Source: Saprospiraceae bacterium (GTDB lineage Bacteria; Bacteroidota; Bacteroidia; Bacteroidales; JAIPBB01). Taken from it: a stretch of DNA of 13,271 bases. Both the position numbers and the translations under genes were made by a program. Numbering within the stretch: the stretch's first letter is position 1; the number at the start of each line of letters is the position of its first letter. The notes beneath the pieces are model-generated. The model searched no databases, was not told the DNA's origin, and saw only the letters and a list, made by a program, of their open reading frames with translations. The stretch spans positions 1 through 13,271 of the forward strand of contig JAIPBB010000133.1 of NCBI GenBank assembly GCA_021739805.1, given 5' to 3'. Of this stretch, positions 1 through 7,195 are shown piece by piece.

Positions 1-29
1 TTTTTACCCGTTATTTCTTTATTTTGCAT
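1..29 (-). CDS. 5' end of a leftward gene, cut by the window edge
   Basis: On the minus strand an ATG at 29-27 opens a reading frame beginning MQNKEITGK, which runs off the left edge after nine codons. The start is supported by a strong ribosome binding site, AAAGGAG (complement of 37-43), seven bases before the ATG. Nothing can be said about the product. The gene is divergent from the one that follows on the plus strand, so 30-275 is a shared upstream region. Confidence 0.6.
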
Positions 30-31
30 TG

Positions 32-90
32 AGAGACTCCTTTAGTTTTTATTTTGTTGATAACTTAATTTATTAATTTTTGGAGTCTCT
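32..90 (-). promoter_or_regulatory. 9-bp inverted repeat covering the ribosome binding site of the leftward gene
   Basis: AGAGACTCC at 32-40 is perfectly complementary to GGAGTCTCT at 82-90, with a 41-base AT-rich loop. In a leftward transcript that starts beyond base 90, this stem would include GGAG, the core of the ribosome binding site for the gene at 29, and could hold it closed. This is seen only as complementarity; read rightward it could equally be a weak terminator followed by a T-rich stretch. Confidence 0.35.
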
Positions 91-275
91 TTTTCTTTTT
101 ATTTTTTCTTTTTCAACTAACTTTTAATATAACTCCTGTAGTCTCCCCGGTTAAGGTAAATAGTTTTTTCTTTAGTGTATTTAGTTCAATTCAAGATAAT
201 TATATACTTATCAAAAATGTTAAGAATATTGATTATAATTCTATCGGAATAGCTGCAGCCGGTTCTCTTTATTTA

Positions 276-593
276 TTGAATGAGGCTAATTTACCACTTC
301 GGTCTATACTTGGCAAACTAGAAATAATGCCGCCAAAAATTGTAGAGGAGAATACCACTAAAGAGTTAAATGCAGGCAGAGTAATCGGGATGTTGGAAAG
401 AGTAATTATTTATGTATTTGTTTTAGGCGGGCAATACGCAGCTTTAGGATTGATTTTAGCTGCAAAAGCATTTGCAAGATCAAAGAAAATGGATGATCCG
501 AATTTTGCTGAATATGTTCTAATCGGAACACTAATTTCAACTACATTTGCTTTGATGACAGGAGAATTGGTGAAATTTTTAATCGAAATATAA
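276..593 (+). CDS. Orphan C-terminal tail of a DUF3307-type membrane protein
   Basis: The translation contains the block typical of the end of DUF3307-family membrane proteins: NAGRVIGMLERV, then a hydrophobic stretch with GGQYAALGLILAAKAFAR, then FAEYVLIGTLIS. Two or three membrane segments are evident. The usual DUF3307 N-terminal half is absent. TTG at 276 is the only ATG, GTG or TTG in this frame after the stop at 66-68, yet family-like protein sequence (IGIAAAGSLYLL) continues just upstream of it. The gene may therefore use an unusual start, or be a 5'-truncated remnant. It ends on the base before the ATG of the next gene, which suggests co-translation. The family match is from memory and the start is doubtful. 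Confidence 0.55.
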   Translation: MNEANLPLRSILGKLEIMPPKIVEENTTKELNAGRVIGMLERVIIYVFVLGGQYAALGLILAAKAFARSKKMDDPNFAEYVLIGTLISTTFALMTGELVKFLIEI

Positions 594-1379
594 ATGAATA
601 AAAAAGAATTACTTCTTAAACAGAAGTTGGAATACCATTATAAGGCATTTGATAAATCTCAGCTCATGCCGGACCCTCTGCAATTTCCACATCGATTTGA
701 AATGCCCTGCGATATTGAAATAAGCGGATTAATTTCTTCAGTTCTGGCTTATGGAAATATTAAACAAATAATTAATTCATTAGAAAGAATTCATAAAATA
801 TTGGGCGCGAGTCCGTATGATTTTGTGATGAATTTTAATTATGAAAAAGAGAGGGACTTATTCAAAGATATCAAACATAGGTTTTACACACCGGATGATA
901 TTGCGGTCTTGTTTCATATTTTGCACGAAGTCTATAATTCATACGGTTCATTGCGTTATTTGTTTTTAATGTACCATTTTCCCGAGGATAAAAATCTCAA
1001 AAATTCAATTTATTTTTTCTCGAAAAATTTACTGAGTTTATCACCTCATACAAATATTTCGAGAGGAGTAAAGTTTATGTTTCCCGATCCCATGAAAGGA
1101 AGTGCATGCAAAAGAATGAATTTGTTTTTACGGTGGATGATTAGAAAAGATGATTTGGATTTCGGAATTTGGGAAGAAGTGCAAACAGGTAAACTGGTCA
1201 TTCCGGTCGATACGCACATTGCAAAAATCTGTAAAAAATTAAAGCTCACAAAAACAAAAAATGTTTCATGGAAAATGGCGGAAGAAATTACGGAAAATTT
1301 GAAAAAGTTTAATAAGAGGGACCCGGTTAAATATGATTTCGCGATTTGCCACATCGGGATAAGGAAAATTGATTTTTAA
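594..1379 (+). CDS. TIGR02757 (DUF2400) family protein, HhH-GPD glycosylase-like
   Basis: At 261 aa this matches the length and conserved blocks of the TIGR02757/DUF2400 family: DPLQFPHRF (27-35), DIEISGLISSVLAYGN (40-55), SPYDFV (73-78), GSACKRMNLFLRWMIRKDD (169-187), VIPVDTHIAKICKKL (202-216) and DPVKYDFAICHIG (243-255). The PVDTH segment resembles the active-site region of endonuclease III-type HhH-GPD DNA glycosylases, with D206 in the position of the catalytic aspartate. A DNA-repair role is therefore plausible, but the family has no assigned reaction that I know of. The ATG follows the previous stop codon directly and has no clear ribosome binding site, so expression is probably coupled to the upstream gene. 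Confidence 0.92.
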   Translation: MNKKELLLKQKLEYHYKAFDKSQLMPDPLQFPHRFEMPCDIEISGLISSVLAYGNIKQIINSLERIHKILGASPYDFVMNFNYEKERDLFKDIKHRFYTPDDIAVLFHILHEVYNSYGSLRYLFLMYHFPEDKNLKNSIYFFSKNLLSLSPHTNISRGVKFMFPDPMKGSACKRMNLFLRWMIRKDDLDFGIWEEVQTGKLVIPVDTHIAKICKKLKLTKTKNVSWKMAEEITENLKKFNKRDPVKYDFAICHIGIRKIDF

Positions 1380-1470
1380 TTCAGGATTTTCGACAAATTA
1401 ATCTTGATTCTAATCACATCTATCTTTAAGTTCATCAATTCCTTTTCAAACATAAATTGAGGAGAATATT

Positions 1471-3462
1471 TTGGCTGATAACGGATTCAAACCATACGTA
1501 CCACCAGAAAGTACAATGAAAGAATTAACTTTTAAATCGGTTGCACTCGGTGTTATTCTCGCAATGATTTTAGGCGCTGCAAATGCATACCTTGGATTAA
1601 AAGCGGGCATGACAGTCGCTGCCACATTTCCGGCGGCTGTAATTGCAATGGCGGTTCTCCGTGTTTTTAAGGGGACAATACTTGAAGAAAACATTTCCAG
1701 AACAACGGCTTCTGTTGGTGAAGCTCTAGCCGCAGGCGCTATTTTCACTATACCTGCATTTGTTATTAGCGGAGTCTGGGATGATTTTGATTATGTGGAA
1801 AGTACATTATTGATGCTTGTCGGCGGTGTTCTTGGTGTATTGATCATTACAATTCTCAGAAGAACACTAGTCGAAGATAAATCATTACCGTTTCCTGAAA
1901 GTCAGGCTTGTACGGAAATTGTAAAAGCAGGTCAGGGCGGGAAAACAGGCGCCAAGTTTGTGATCGGCACATTAGGTTTGGGTGCATTAATAGAGGTATT
2001 TAAAAATCCAAACGGAATCACTTTAATTAAAGATACAGTAAAAGGATTCATGGGATTTGCCGGATCAAAAATAAATTTACTTGGCGGTGACGGTGAAATA
2101 ATAACCTCGATCCAGCAAAAAGGAGGCGTTCTGCTTCAGAGTCCGGCGGCATCACCTGCATTTTTGGGTGTTGGATATATAATCGGTTTCCGGCTGGCAG
2201 CTATAACGTTTTCAGGTGGAGTTTTCGGCTGGTTATTCTTAATGCCTCTTGTACTTTTCCTTATGCATAGCAATTTGATTAATTTTTCAGCTGATGGGAC
2301 TGCATGGAGTGATATCGCAAAATCAGCCTATGATGCAACAGTGAAACCAATTGCCGTTGGCGGAATGCTGGTAGGAGCTTTTTATACTCTTTTCAAAATG
2401 CGTAAGAGTTTAATCGGCGGTGTTGGAAAAGGAATAAAAGATATCAAAGCAGCCAAAGATAAAGATGCTGAAAAGGTAAGCAGGGTAGATAAAGATTTAT
2501 CATTTGGTAAAGTCCTGGTTTCAATTGGTGTATTAATATTTTTCATGGTTTTACTTTATCAGATGTTCACACACAGTGTAGGAATTTCAATACTTGCCGC
2601 AATAATTATGGCAATAGCGGCTTTTGTTTTTGCAGCGGTTGCAGGTTATCTGGTCGGAATAATTGGAAGCTCATCAAATCCCATTTCCGGGTTAACTCTT
2701 TCCACGTTATTAATAGCAGCGGTGTTGATGGTATTAGTAGGCATGGAAGGTGACCCCGGTGTTACCGCAGCATTAGCAGTTGCGTCTGTCGTTTGTGTTG
2801 TCGCCGGAGTTTCCGGTGATATGATGCAGGATTTGAAGGTCGGACATTTACTCGGCGGAACTCCTTGGAAAATGGAAGTGGGTGAATTGATTGGTGTTGT
2901 TTTTGCTGCATTAGTTTTGATATTCCCGATAATGTTATTGCATGATGCAAATGGAATCGGGAGTGAAGCGCTTCCGGCGCCTCAGGCAGGTTTGATGGCA
3001 ATGATTAGTCAAGGAATTGTCGGCGGTGAAATGGCATGGCCGTTGGTTATTTCAGGAATGTTTTTCGCGGTTGCATTAATTTTACTCGGAGCCCCATCTC
3101 CAATGTTGATTGCTGTCGGTATGTATCTTCCTTTCCAAACTACATTTGCAATATTTGTCGGCGGATTAATAAAATATACTGTAGATAAAGTAAGTGAAAA
3201 ACATTATGAGAAAGAAGGGGATAAAGAGATTGTTCACAACACCGGCTTGCTCCTGGCTTCGGGATTAGTTGCCGGGGAAGCTTTAGTCGGAATAATTTTA
3301 GCTGGATTTGTAGGCGCCGGAATTAATCTTAATGAATTGGTTGGTTTGGGTGAAGGATTTGATGGTTATTGGTTCCTTGGAATAATTGTTTTTGCAGTGC
3401 TTGGTTATGTTCTGGTTAAATATCCTTACAAAGAATTATTGTCGGCAAAAAGTAAACGATAA
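1471..3462 (+). CDS. OPT family oligopeptide transporter
   Basis: This is a 663-aa integral membrane protein of the oligopeptide transporter (OPT) family, bacterial TIGR00733-like branch, which takes up short peptides across the inner membrane. Family blocks are clear: NAYLGLKAGMTVAATFPAAV (38-57), NISRTTASVGEALAAG (74-89) and LPFPESQACTEIVKAG (139-154), with many further hydrophobic segments and a charged cytoplasmic loop near residues 310-345. The TTG start is chosen because AGGAG lies at 1460-1464, six bases before it, and the N-terminus MADNGFKPYVPP is family-like. It appears to head the run of genes ending at 6902. The substrate is not readable from sequence, since some OPT members carry metal chelates; the neighbouring aminopeptidase favours peptides. 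Confidence 0.95.
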   Translation: MADNGFKPYVPPESTMKELTFKSVALGVILAMILGAANAYLGLKAGMTVAATFPAAVIAMAVLRVFKGTILEENISRTTASVGEALAAGAIFTIPAFVISGVWDDFDYVESTLLMLVGGVLGVLIITILRRTLVEDKSLPFPESQACTEIVKAGQGGKTGAKFVIGTLGLGALIEVFKNPNGITLIKDTVKGFMGFAGSKINLLGGDGEIITSIQQKGGVLLQSPAASPAFLGVGYIIGFRLAAITFSGGVFGWLFLMPLVLFLMHSNLINFSADGTAWSDIAKSAYDATVKPIAVGGMLVGAFYTLFKMRKSLIGGVGKGIKDIKAAKDKDAEKVSRVDKDLSFGKVLVSIGVLIFFMVLLYQMFTHSVGISILAAIIMAIAAFVFAAVAGYLVGIIGSSSNPISGLTLSTLLIAAVLMVLVGMEGDPGVTAALAVASVVCVVAGVSGDMMQDLKVGHLLGGTPWKMEVGELIGVVFAALVLIFPIMLLHDANGIGSEALPAPQAGLMAMISQGIVGGEMAWPLVISGMFFAVALILLGAPSPMLIAVGMYLPFQTTFAIFVGGLIKYTVDKVSEKHYEKEGDKEIVHNTGLLLASGLVAGEALVGIILAGFVGAGINLNELVGLGEGFDGYWFLGIIVFAVLGYVLVKYPYKELLSAKSKR

Positions 3463-3516
3463 TGTAATTTATCCGGTTTAACCGGGAAATACTTTTAATC
3501 AATAATTGAGAGATTA

Positions 3517-4800
3517 ATGACTGAAAATATTGGTTCTGCTGAAAAGCCAAGACCGTCCGTACTATACCGCTGGACTGTATTGATCTTTATTAGTCTGGCT
3601 ATGTTCGGCAACTATTATATTTACGACAGCATTGCACCTATTGCCGATATGCTGAAGAGTGAACTTGCATTTACCGATGAGAACATCGGGCAGATGTATT
3701 CTTTTTATAGTATTGCGGCTGTCGTAATTCTGCTTATCGGCGGAGTTGTGATTGATAAATACGGCACTAAAAAGTCTACTCTATTTTTCGGAGCGGTCTG
3801 TTCTGTTGCGGGAATTTTAACAGCGCTCTCTTCGGATTTATACGTTATGCTTTCGGGCAGAGTTCTTCTTGGTTTAGGCGCTGAGCCGTTAATTGTTGCA
3901 ATTACAACTGCGCTTGCAAAGTGGTTCAAAGGAAAGGAATTGAGCTTTGCGTTTGGAATTAACTTGACAATTGCCAGACTCGGATCAGTAGCTGCCGATA
4001 ACTCACCTTCCTGGGCGAGTGGATTTTATATGAATTGGCAGGACCCGTTATTTCTAGCAGCGGTCATCGGGATTACATGTTTAGTTGGCGGTATTGTTTA
4101 CTTTATGTTGGAATCAAAAGCTGAGAAAAAGTTTTATCTCGGTGAAGCGGGTGAAACCGACAAATTTGTTCTCAAAGACATGTTCAAATTCAGCAAATCT
4201 TTCTGGCTGATCGTCGCATTGTGTATTACATTCTATTCGGCAATATTTCCGTTCAGAAGTTTTGCAATCAAATTCTTCATGGAACATCATGGTGAATCGA
4301 GAGAATTTGCCGGTTTTCTAAATAGTGTTTTACCGATGGCTTCGATGATTGCTACTCCAATTTTTGGGTTGATGGTTGATAAAATCGGTAAACGCGCACT
4401 TTTTATGATGGTCGGTTCAATACTTCTGCTGCCGGTTTACCTCATGATGGTTTACACGGATATTTCTTTGTTCATCCCAATTGCTATGATGGGAATCTCA
4501 TTTTCACTTATCCCTGCAGTTATGTGGCCCTCGGTTGCATATATTGTTGATGAGAAGAGATTAGGGACTGCATATTCGGTTATGACCTTAATACAGCAAA
4601 TTGGTTTAGCCGGGTTCAACTGGGTTATTGGTTTATCAAACGATTATGCCGGGGCAAGCGCTGATAATCCGTCGGGATATAATCTCGGAATGTGGATTTT
4701 CTCGATGCTCGGTTTTTTCGGGTTGATGTTTGCATACTTTTTACGAAAAAATGAAATGGGTCCAAATGGTCATGGCTTAGAAAAACCGGCTGAAATTTAA
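3517..4800 (+). CDS. MFS transporter, MFSD1-like (putative dipeptide carrier)
   Basis: The protein has 427 aa and about 12 hydrophobic segments, with MFS signature loops GGVVIDKYGTKK (75-86), GRVLLGLGAEP (114-124) and a second GLMVDKIGKR loop opening the C-terminal half. Several stretches resemble animal MFSD1, a lysosomal dipeptide carrier: FGNYYIYDSIAPI near the start, WFKGKELSFAFGINLTIARL (136-155) and RLGTAYSVMTLIQQIGLA late in the protein. Together with the OPT transporter 54 bp upstream and the aminopeptidase downstream, this suggests handling of short peptides. The specific substrate is inference. The start is supported by TTGAGAGA at 3507-3513. A small CCGG-TTTAA-CCGG dyad lies in the gap before it. 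Confidence 0.9.
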   Translation: MTENIGSAEKPRPSVLYRWTVLIFISLAMFGNYYIYDSIAPIADMLKSELAFTDENIGQMYSFYSIAAVVILLIGGVVIDKYGTKKSTLFFGAVCSVAGILTALSSDLYVMLSGRVLLGLGAEPLIVAITTALAKWFKGKELSFAFGINLTIARLGSVAADNSPSWASGFYMNWQDPLFLAAVIGITCLVGGIVYFMLESKAEKKFYLGEAGETDKFVLKDMFKFSKSFWLIVALCITFYSAIFPFRSFAIKFFMEHHGESREFAGFLNSVLPMASMIATPIFGLMVDKIGKRALFMMVGSILLLPVYLMMVYTDISLFIPIAMMGISFSLIPAVMWPSVAYIVDEKRLGTAYSVMTLIQQIGLAGFNWVIGLSNDYAGASADNPSGYNLGMWIFSMLGFFGLMFAYFLRKNEMGPNGHGLEKPAEI

Positions 4801-4802
4801 TT

Positions 4803-5144
4803 ATGGAAAATATTGATAATATTTATCCCGTCAGAAGATGTGAGTATGAAGTAAACGCTGAAATTGTAACGGTTCTGTTTGTAAAGGAAAAATTAAATTT
4901 TATAGAAAAAACTTTTTTTAAAAAAATATCCCTCAAACCGCAAAAGGTTGATCTCGATGAAATAGGCTCTTTTATTTGGCTTAATTGTGATGGAAATAAT
5001 TCGGTTGCCGATATTCTTTCTAAATCACGAAATAAATTCGGGGAGAAAATTGAACCCGCAGAAAGCAGAGTTGATATTTTTATAAATCAACTCAATAAAA
5101 ATAGACTCATTAATATGTTTGAAAAAAGAACAAAAGAGTCTTAA
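4803..5144 (+). CDS. PqqD family protein
   Basis: A 113-aa soluble protein whose centre, VDLDEIGSFIWLNCDGNNSV (49-68), followed by ADIL and a KFGEKIEP segment, is the typical core of the PqqD/RRE fold: hydrophobic-D-x-x-G-x-x-I/V-W, then a helix-turn. The longer N-terminus (IYPVRRCEYEV) fits the stand-alone PqqD-like proteins of Bacteroidota. Classical PqqD binds a peptide substrate and presents it to a radical SAM enzyme; no such enzyme or precursor peptide is visible here. The ATG lies two bases after the MFS stop codon without its own strong ribosome binding site, indicating tight coupling to the transporter. A role as a peptide-binding partner of that transporter is speculation. Confidence 0.8.
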   Translation: MENIDNIYPVRRCEYEVNAEIVTVLFVKEKLNFIEKTFFKKISLKPQKVDLDEIGSFIWLNCDGNNSVADILSKSRNKFGEKIEPAESRVDIFINQLNKNRLINMFEKRTKES

Positions 5145-5175
5145 CTTGTTGTTATGATTATCTGCGGAAAAATTA

Positions 5176-5922
5176 ATGAAAACTATTCTTAGATTATTTT
5201 TACTTTTAGCGGTAAACACTGTTGTATTCTCCAATATCTCCGCTCAATCATTTGGGTTTGGATGTCTCGGTCTGAGCGGAGTTTATGCTGGTTATTCAAT
5301 CAACCAGTATCATCCCGATGGTTTAAATCAGTACCTGAATGATTTTTATAATCAAATTGATTCCGAAATTACCAATCTAAAATTTGAAAAAAGAGAAGGG
5401 ATTAGAGTCGGAGCTAATATTTTTCGTGCCAAGTTCGGGGATTTCTTCTTATCGACAAAAGGATTTTATCAGTTCAATTCCGAAGAAAAAGATGTGAGTT
5501 TTATTTTGCTGAATAATTCCAGGAAAGATAGTTATAAACTCGACACTGATTATTGGGGTGTTGGATTGGATTTCGGAGTCCCTATTTTCAAATTTCTTGA
5601 TTGGAAAATTGTAGAAGGCGGAGTAACATTCAACAGCGTGGAATTGACCAAAACACTCTTTGAAAATGGCGAGAAAATTTCCGATACGGTTTACGAATCT
5701 GATGGATCAAAAGTTGGTTATTATGCGGCAACGGGAGTGGTTATTCATCTTATCCCGGATTATATAAGCATTGAAGCAACTGCGGCATATCATATGTTCA
5801 GCTTAGAAAACATTCAAAATTCAGATTTACTGATGATTCCCGGAGACGCAATTACACAGAAACTTATAGAAAAAGGCGGCTTCGGTGCAACAGTTCAACT
5901 CAATATCGGTGTCCCTTTATAA
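5176..5922 (+). CDS. Exported protein of unknown function, probable outer-membrane beta-barrel
   Basis: A 248-aa protein with a clear Sec signal peptide: MKTILRLF, a hydrophobic core, and a likely cut after A23 in NISA-QSFG. The mature part alternates polar and hydrophobic residues with many aromatic and glycine residues, for example GLSGVYAGYSINQYH, YWGVGLDFGVPIF and a last strand GFGATVQLNIGVPL. This is the texture of small outer-membrane barrels. I do not recognise a named family. It sits inside the peptide-use gene run, 31 bp after the PqqD-like gene and 17 bp before the aminopeptidase, so it may serve the same process at the cell surface. Only a weak ribosome binding site (GCGGA) precedes it. 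Confidence 0.75.
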   Translation: MKTILRLFLLLAVNTVVFSNISAQSFGFGCLGLSGVYAGYSINQYHPDGLNQYLNDFYNQIDSEITNLKFEKREGIRVGANIFRAKFGDFFLSTKGFYQFNSEEKDVSFILLNNSRKDSYKLDTDYWGVGLDFGVPIFKFLDWKIVEGGVTFNSVELTKTLFENGEKISDTVYESDGSKVGYYAATGVVIHLIPDYISIEATAAYHMFSLENIQNSDLLMIPGDAITQKLIEKGGFGATVQLNIGVPL

Positions 5923-5939
5923 AAAAAATAGGTGAAACA

Positions 5940-6902
5940 ATGGCTTTAACTAAACTCGATAAAGCTTCCCAAATTGCTATTCGTGATTGTATGGGAGCTA
6001 AAAAGAAAGAAAAAATATTAGTCATTACAGATGAAATTAAGAAAGAAATCGGCTATTCGATTTATGAAAATGCTTTAAAATTAGGTCACGAAGCGCTGTT
6101 TATAGAGATGAAATCCCGCGAAATGCACGGCGAGGAACCGCCGGCTTATGTTGCCGAGTTAATGTATAAATTCGATGTTGTATTTTGCCCGACAACTAAA
6201 TCATTAACCCATACTGATGCAAGAAGAAATGCATCGGCAGCGGGAGTTAGGATTGCAACATTCCCGGGTATCACTAAAGAGGTGATGATTCGCGGACTTA
6301 ATGCAGACTATAAAAAAATTGCTGCACTTACTCTGAAATTGAAAAAACATTTTGAAAAAACCAATCATGTTAGAGTTACGGCACCGAACGGAACAGATAT
6401 TGAAATGGAAATCGGTGGACGAAAAGTGATTCCGAGTAAAGGATTATTCCACAAAAAAGGGGAGAGCGGGAATCTTCCGACGGGTGAAACTTTTACGGCA
6501 CCGATTGAAGGCTCTGCCAATGGAGTATTTGTTGTTGACGGTTCGATGTCTGGAATTGGAGTTATTGGAAAGCAGCCGATTAAAATAGAAGTCGTAAAAG
6601 GATTTGCCACAAAAATAACCGGCGGATCTCAAGCCAAAAAATTGATTAAAATTTTGGATAAATACGGTAAGAAAGCGCGCAGTATTGCAGAGCTGGGTAT
6701 AGGGACAAATGATAAAGTTAGGCTGAGTGGCAATCTGCTTGAGGACGAAAAAGTGCTCGGTACGGCGCATATAGCTGTCGGGAATAATATAACAATGGGC
6801 GGAAGTGTAAATGTGCCGATACATCTTGATGGCGTTATTAAAAAGCCGACTATCTATTTTGATAATAAAATGATAATGGAAAAAGGGAAGTTATTAATCT
6901 AA
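5940..6902 (+). CDS. M29-type metallo-aminopeptidase (leucyl aminopeptidase family)
   Basis: At 320 aa this is a short-form member of the thermophilic metalloprotease (M29-like) aminopeptidases, cytoplasmic enzymes that remove N-terminal residues from peptides using two divalent metal ions. The expected metal-ligand blocks are present in order: GNLPTGE (E183), AELGIGTN (E251), GTAHIAVGNN (H277) and PIHLDG (H295, D297), so it should be active. The N-terminal half has the Rossmann-like part ending in TKSLTHTDARRNA (86-98). The start is fixed by AGGTGA at 5930-5935, four bases before the ATG. It is the last gene of the run that begins with the OPT transporter and would degrade the imported peptides. 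No hairpin terminator is visible just after it. Confidence 0.92.
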   Translation: MALTKLDKASQIAIRDCMGAKKKEKILVITDEIKKEIGYSIYENALKLGHEALFIEMKSREMHGEEPPAYVAELMYKFDVVFCPTTKSLTHTDARRNASAAGVRIATFPGITKEVMIRGLNADYKKIAALTLKLKKHFEKTNHVRVTAPNGTDIEMEIGGRKVIPSKGLFHKKGESGNLPTGETFTAPIEGSANGVFVVDGSMSGIGVIGKQPIKIEVVKGFATKITGGSQAKKLIKILDKYGKKARSIAELGIGTNDKVRLSGNLLEDEKVLGTAHIAVGNNITMGGSVNVPIHLDGVIKKPTIYFDNKMIMEKGKLLI

Positions 6903-6989
6903 TATTAGTTAAGAAAAAAAAACATAAGGTGACCAATGCCACACTCTATTTCCTCACAACGCAAGTTTAATAATAATCCAACCAAAACA

Positions 6990-7158
6990 TTAAAAATATT
7001 TCGAAACTGTCACTGATCAAAAAGATTCCGCACTAAAAGGTGAAATTGATCAATAGCAATTCCTAGTTGTGATCAAAAGTATTCCCCATAAAAAGGGAAA
7101 AATGATATATTTACTACCATGTTTTTATTTCTTACGTCTTAATTCTTATTTCTTTTAG
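6990..7158 (+). pseudogene. Decayed copy of the small-peptide segment also found at 12.8 kb
   Basis: From 6994 one frame reads KYFETVTDQKDSALKGEIDQ and stops at 7056. This matches VTAQKDSPLKGEI, the C-terminus of the 43-aa ORF at 12707-12838, at both protein and DNA level. Just after it, GTGATCAAAAGTATTCCCCA (7069-7088) matches the ATGATCAAAAGTATTCCTCA that follows the other copy, and opens a 29-codon frame ending at 7158. The region 5' of the match is unrelated and has no start codon. I read it as a relic of a duplicated accessory locus. The rest of the 293-bp gap before the aminotransferase holds only a 26-codon ORF at 6936-7016 of doubtful meaning. Confidence 0.55.
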
Positions 7159-7195
7159 ATCATTAGAACAATATTATTTTACTGGAGAAAACACA

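Noticed and set aside
1046..1354. Minus-strand frame of 102 codons inside the TIGR02757 gene
   Set aside because: It lies wholly within a well-supported gene on the other strand and shows no family features. The same reasoning applies to the minus-strand frames at 1446-1748, 2762-3001, 3705-3929, 6365-6824, 7481-7690 and 8051-8278.
6936..7016. 26-codon ORF with a good AAGGTGA ribosome binding site after the aminopeptidase
   Set aside because: The sequence MPHSISSQRKF... matches nothing I recognise, has no hydrophobic segment, and overlaps the relic region. It is probably chance or remnant.
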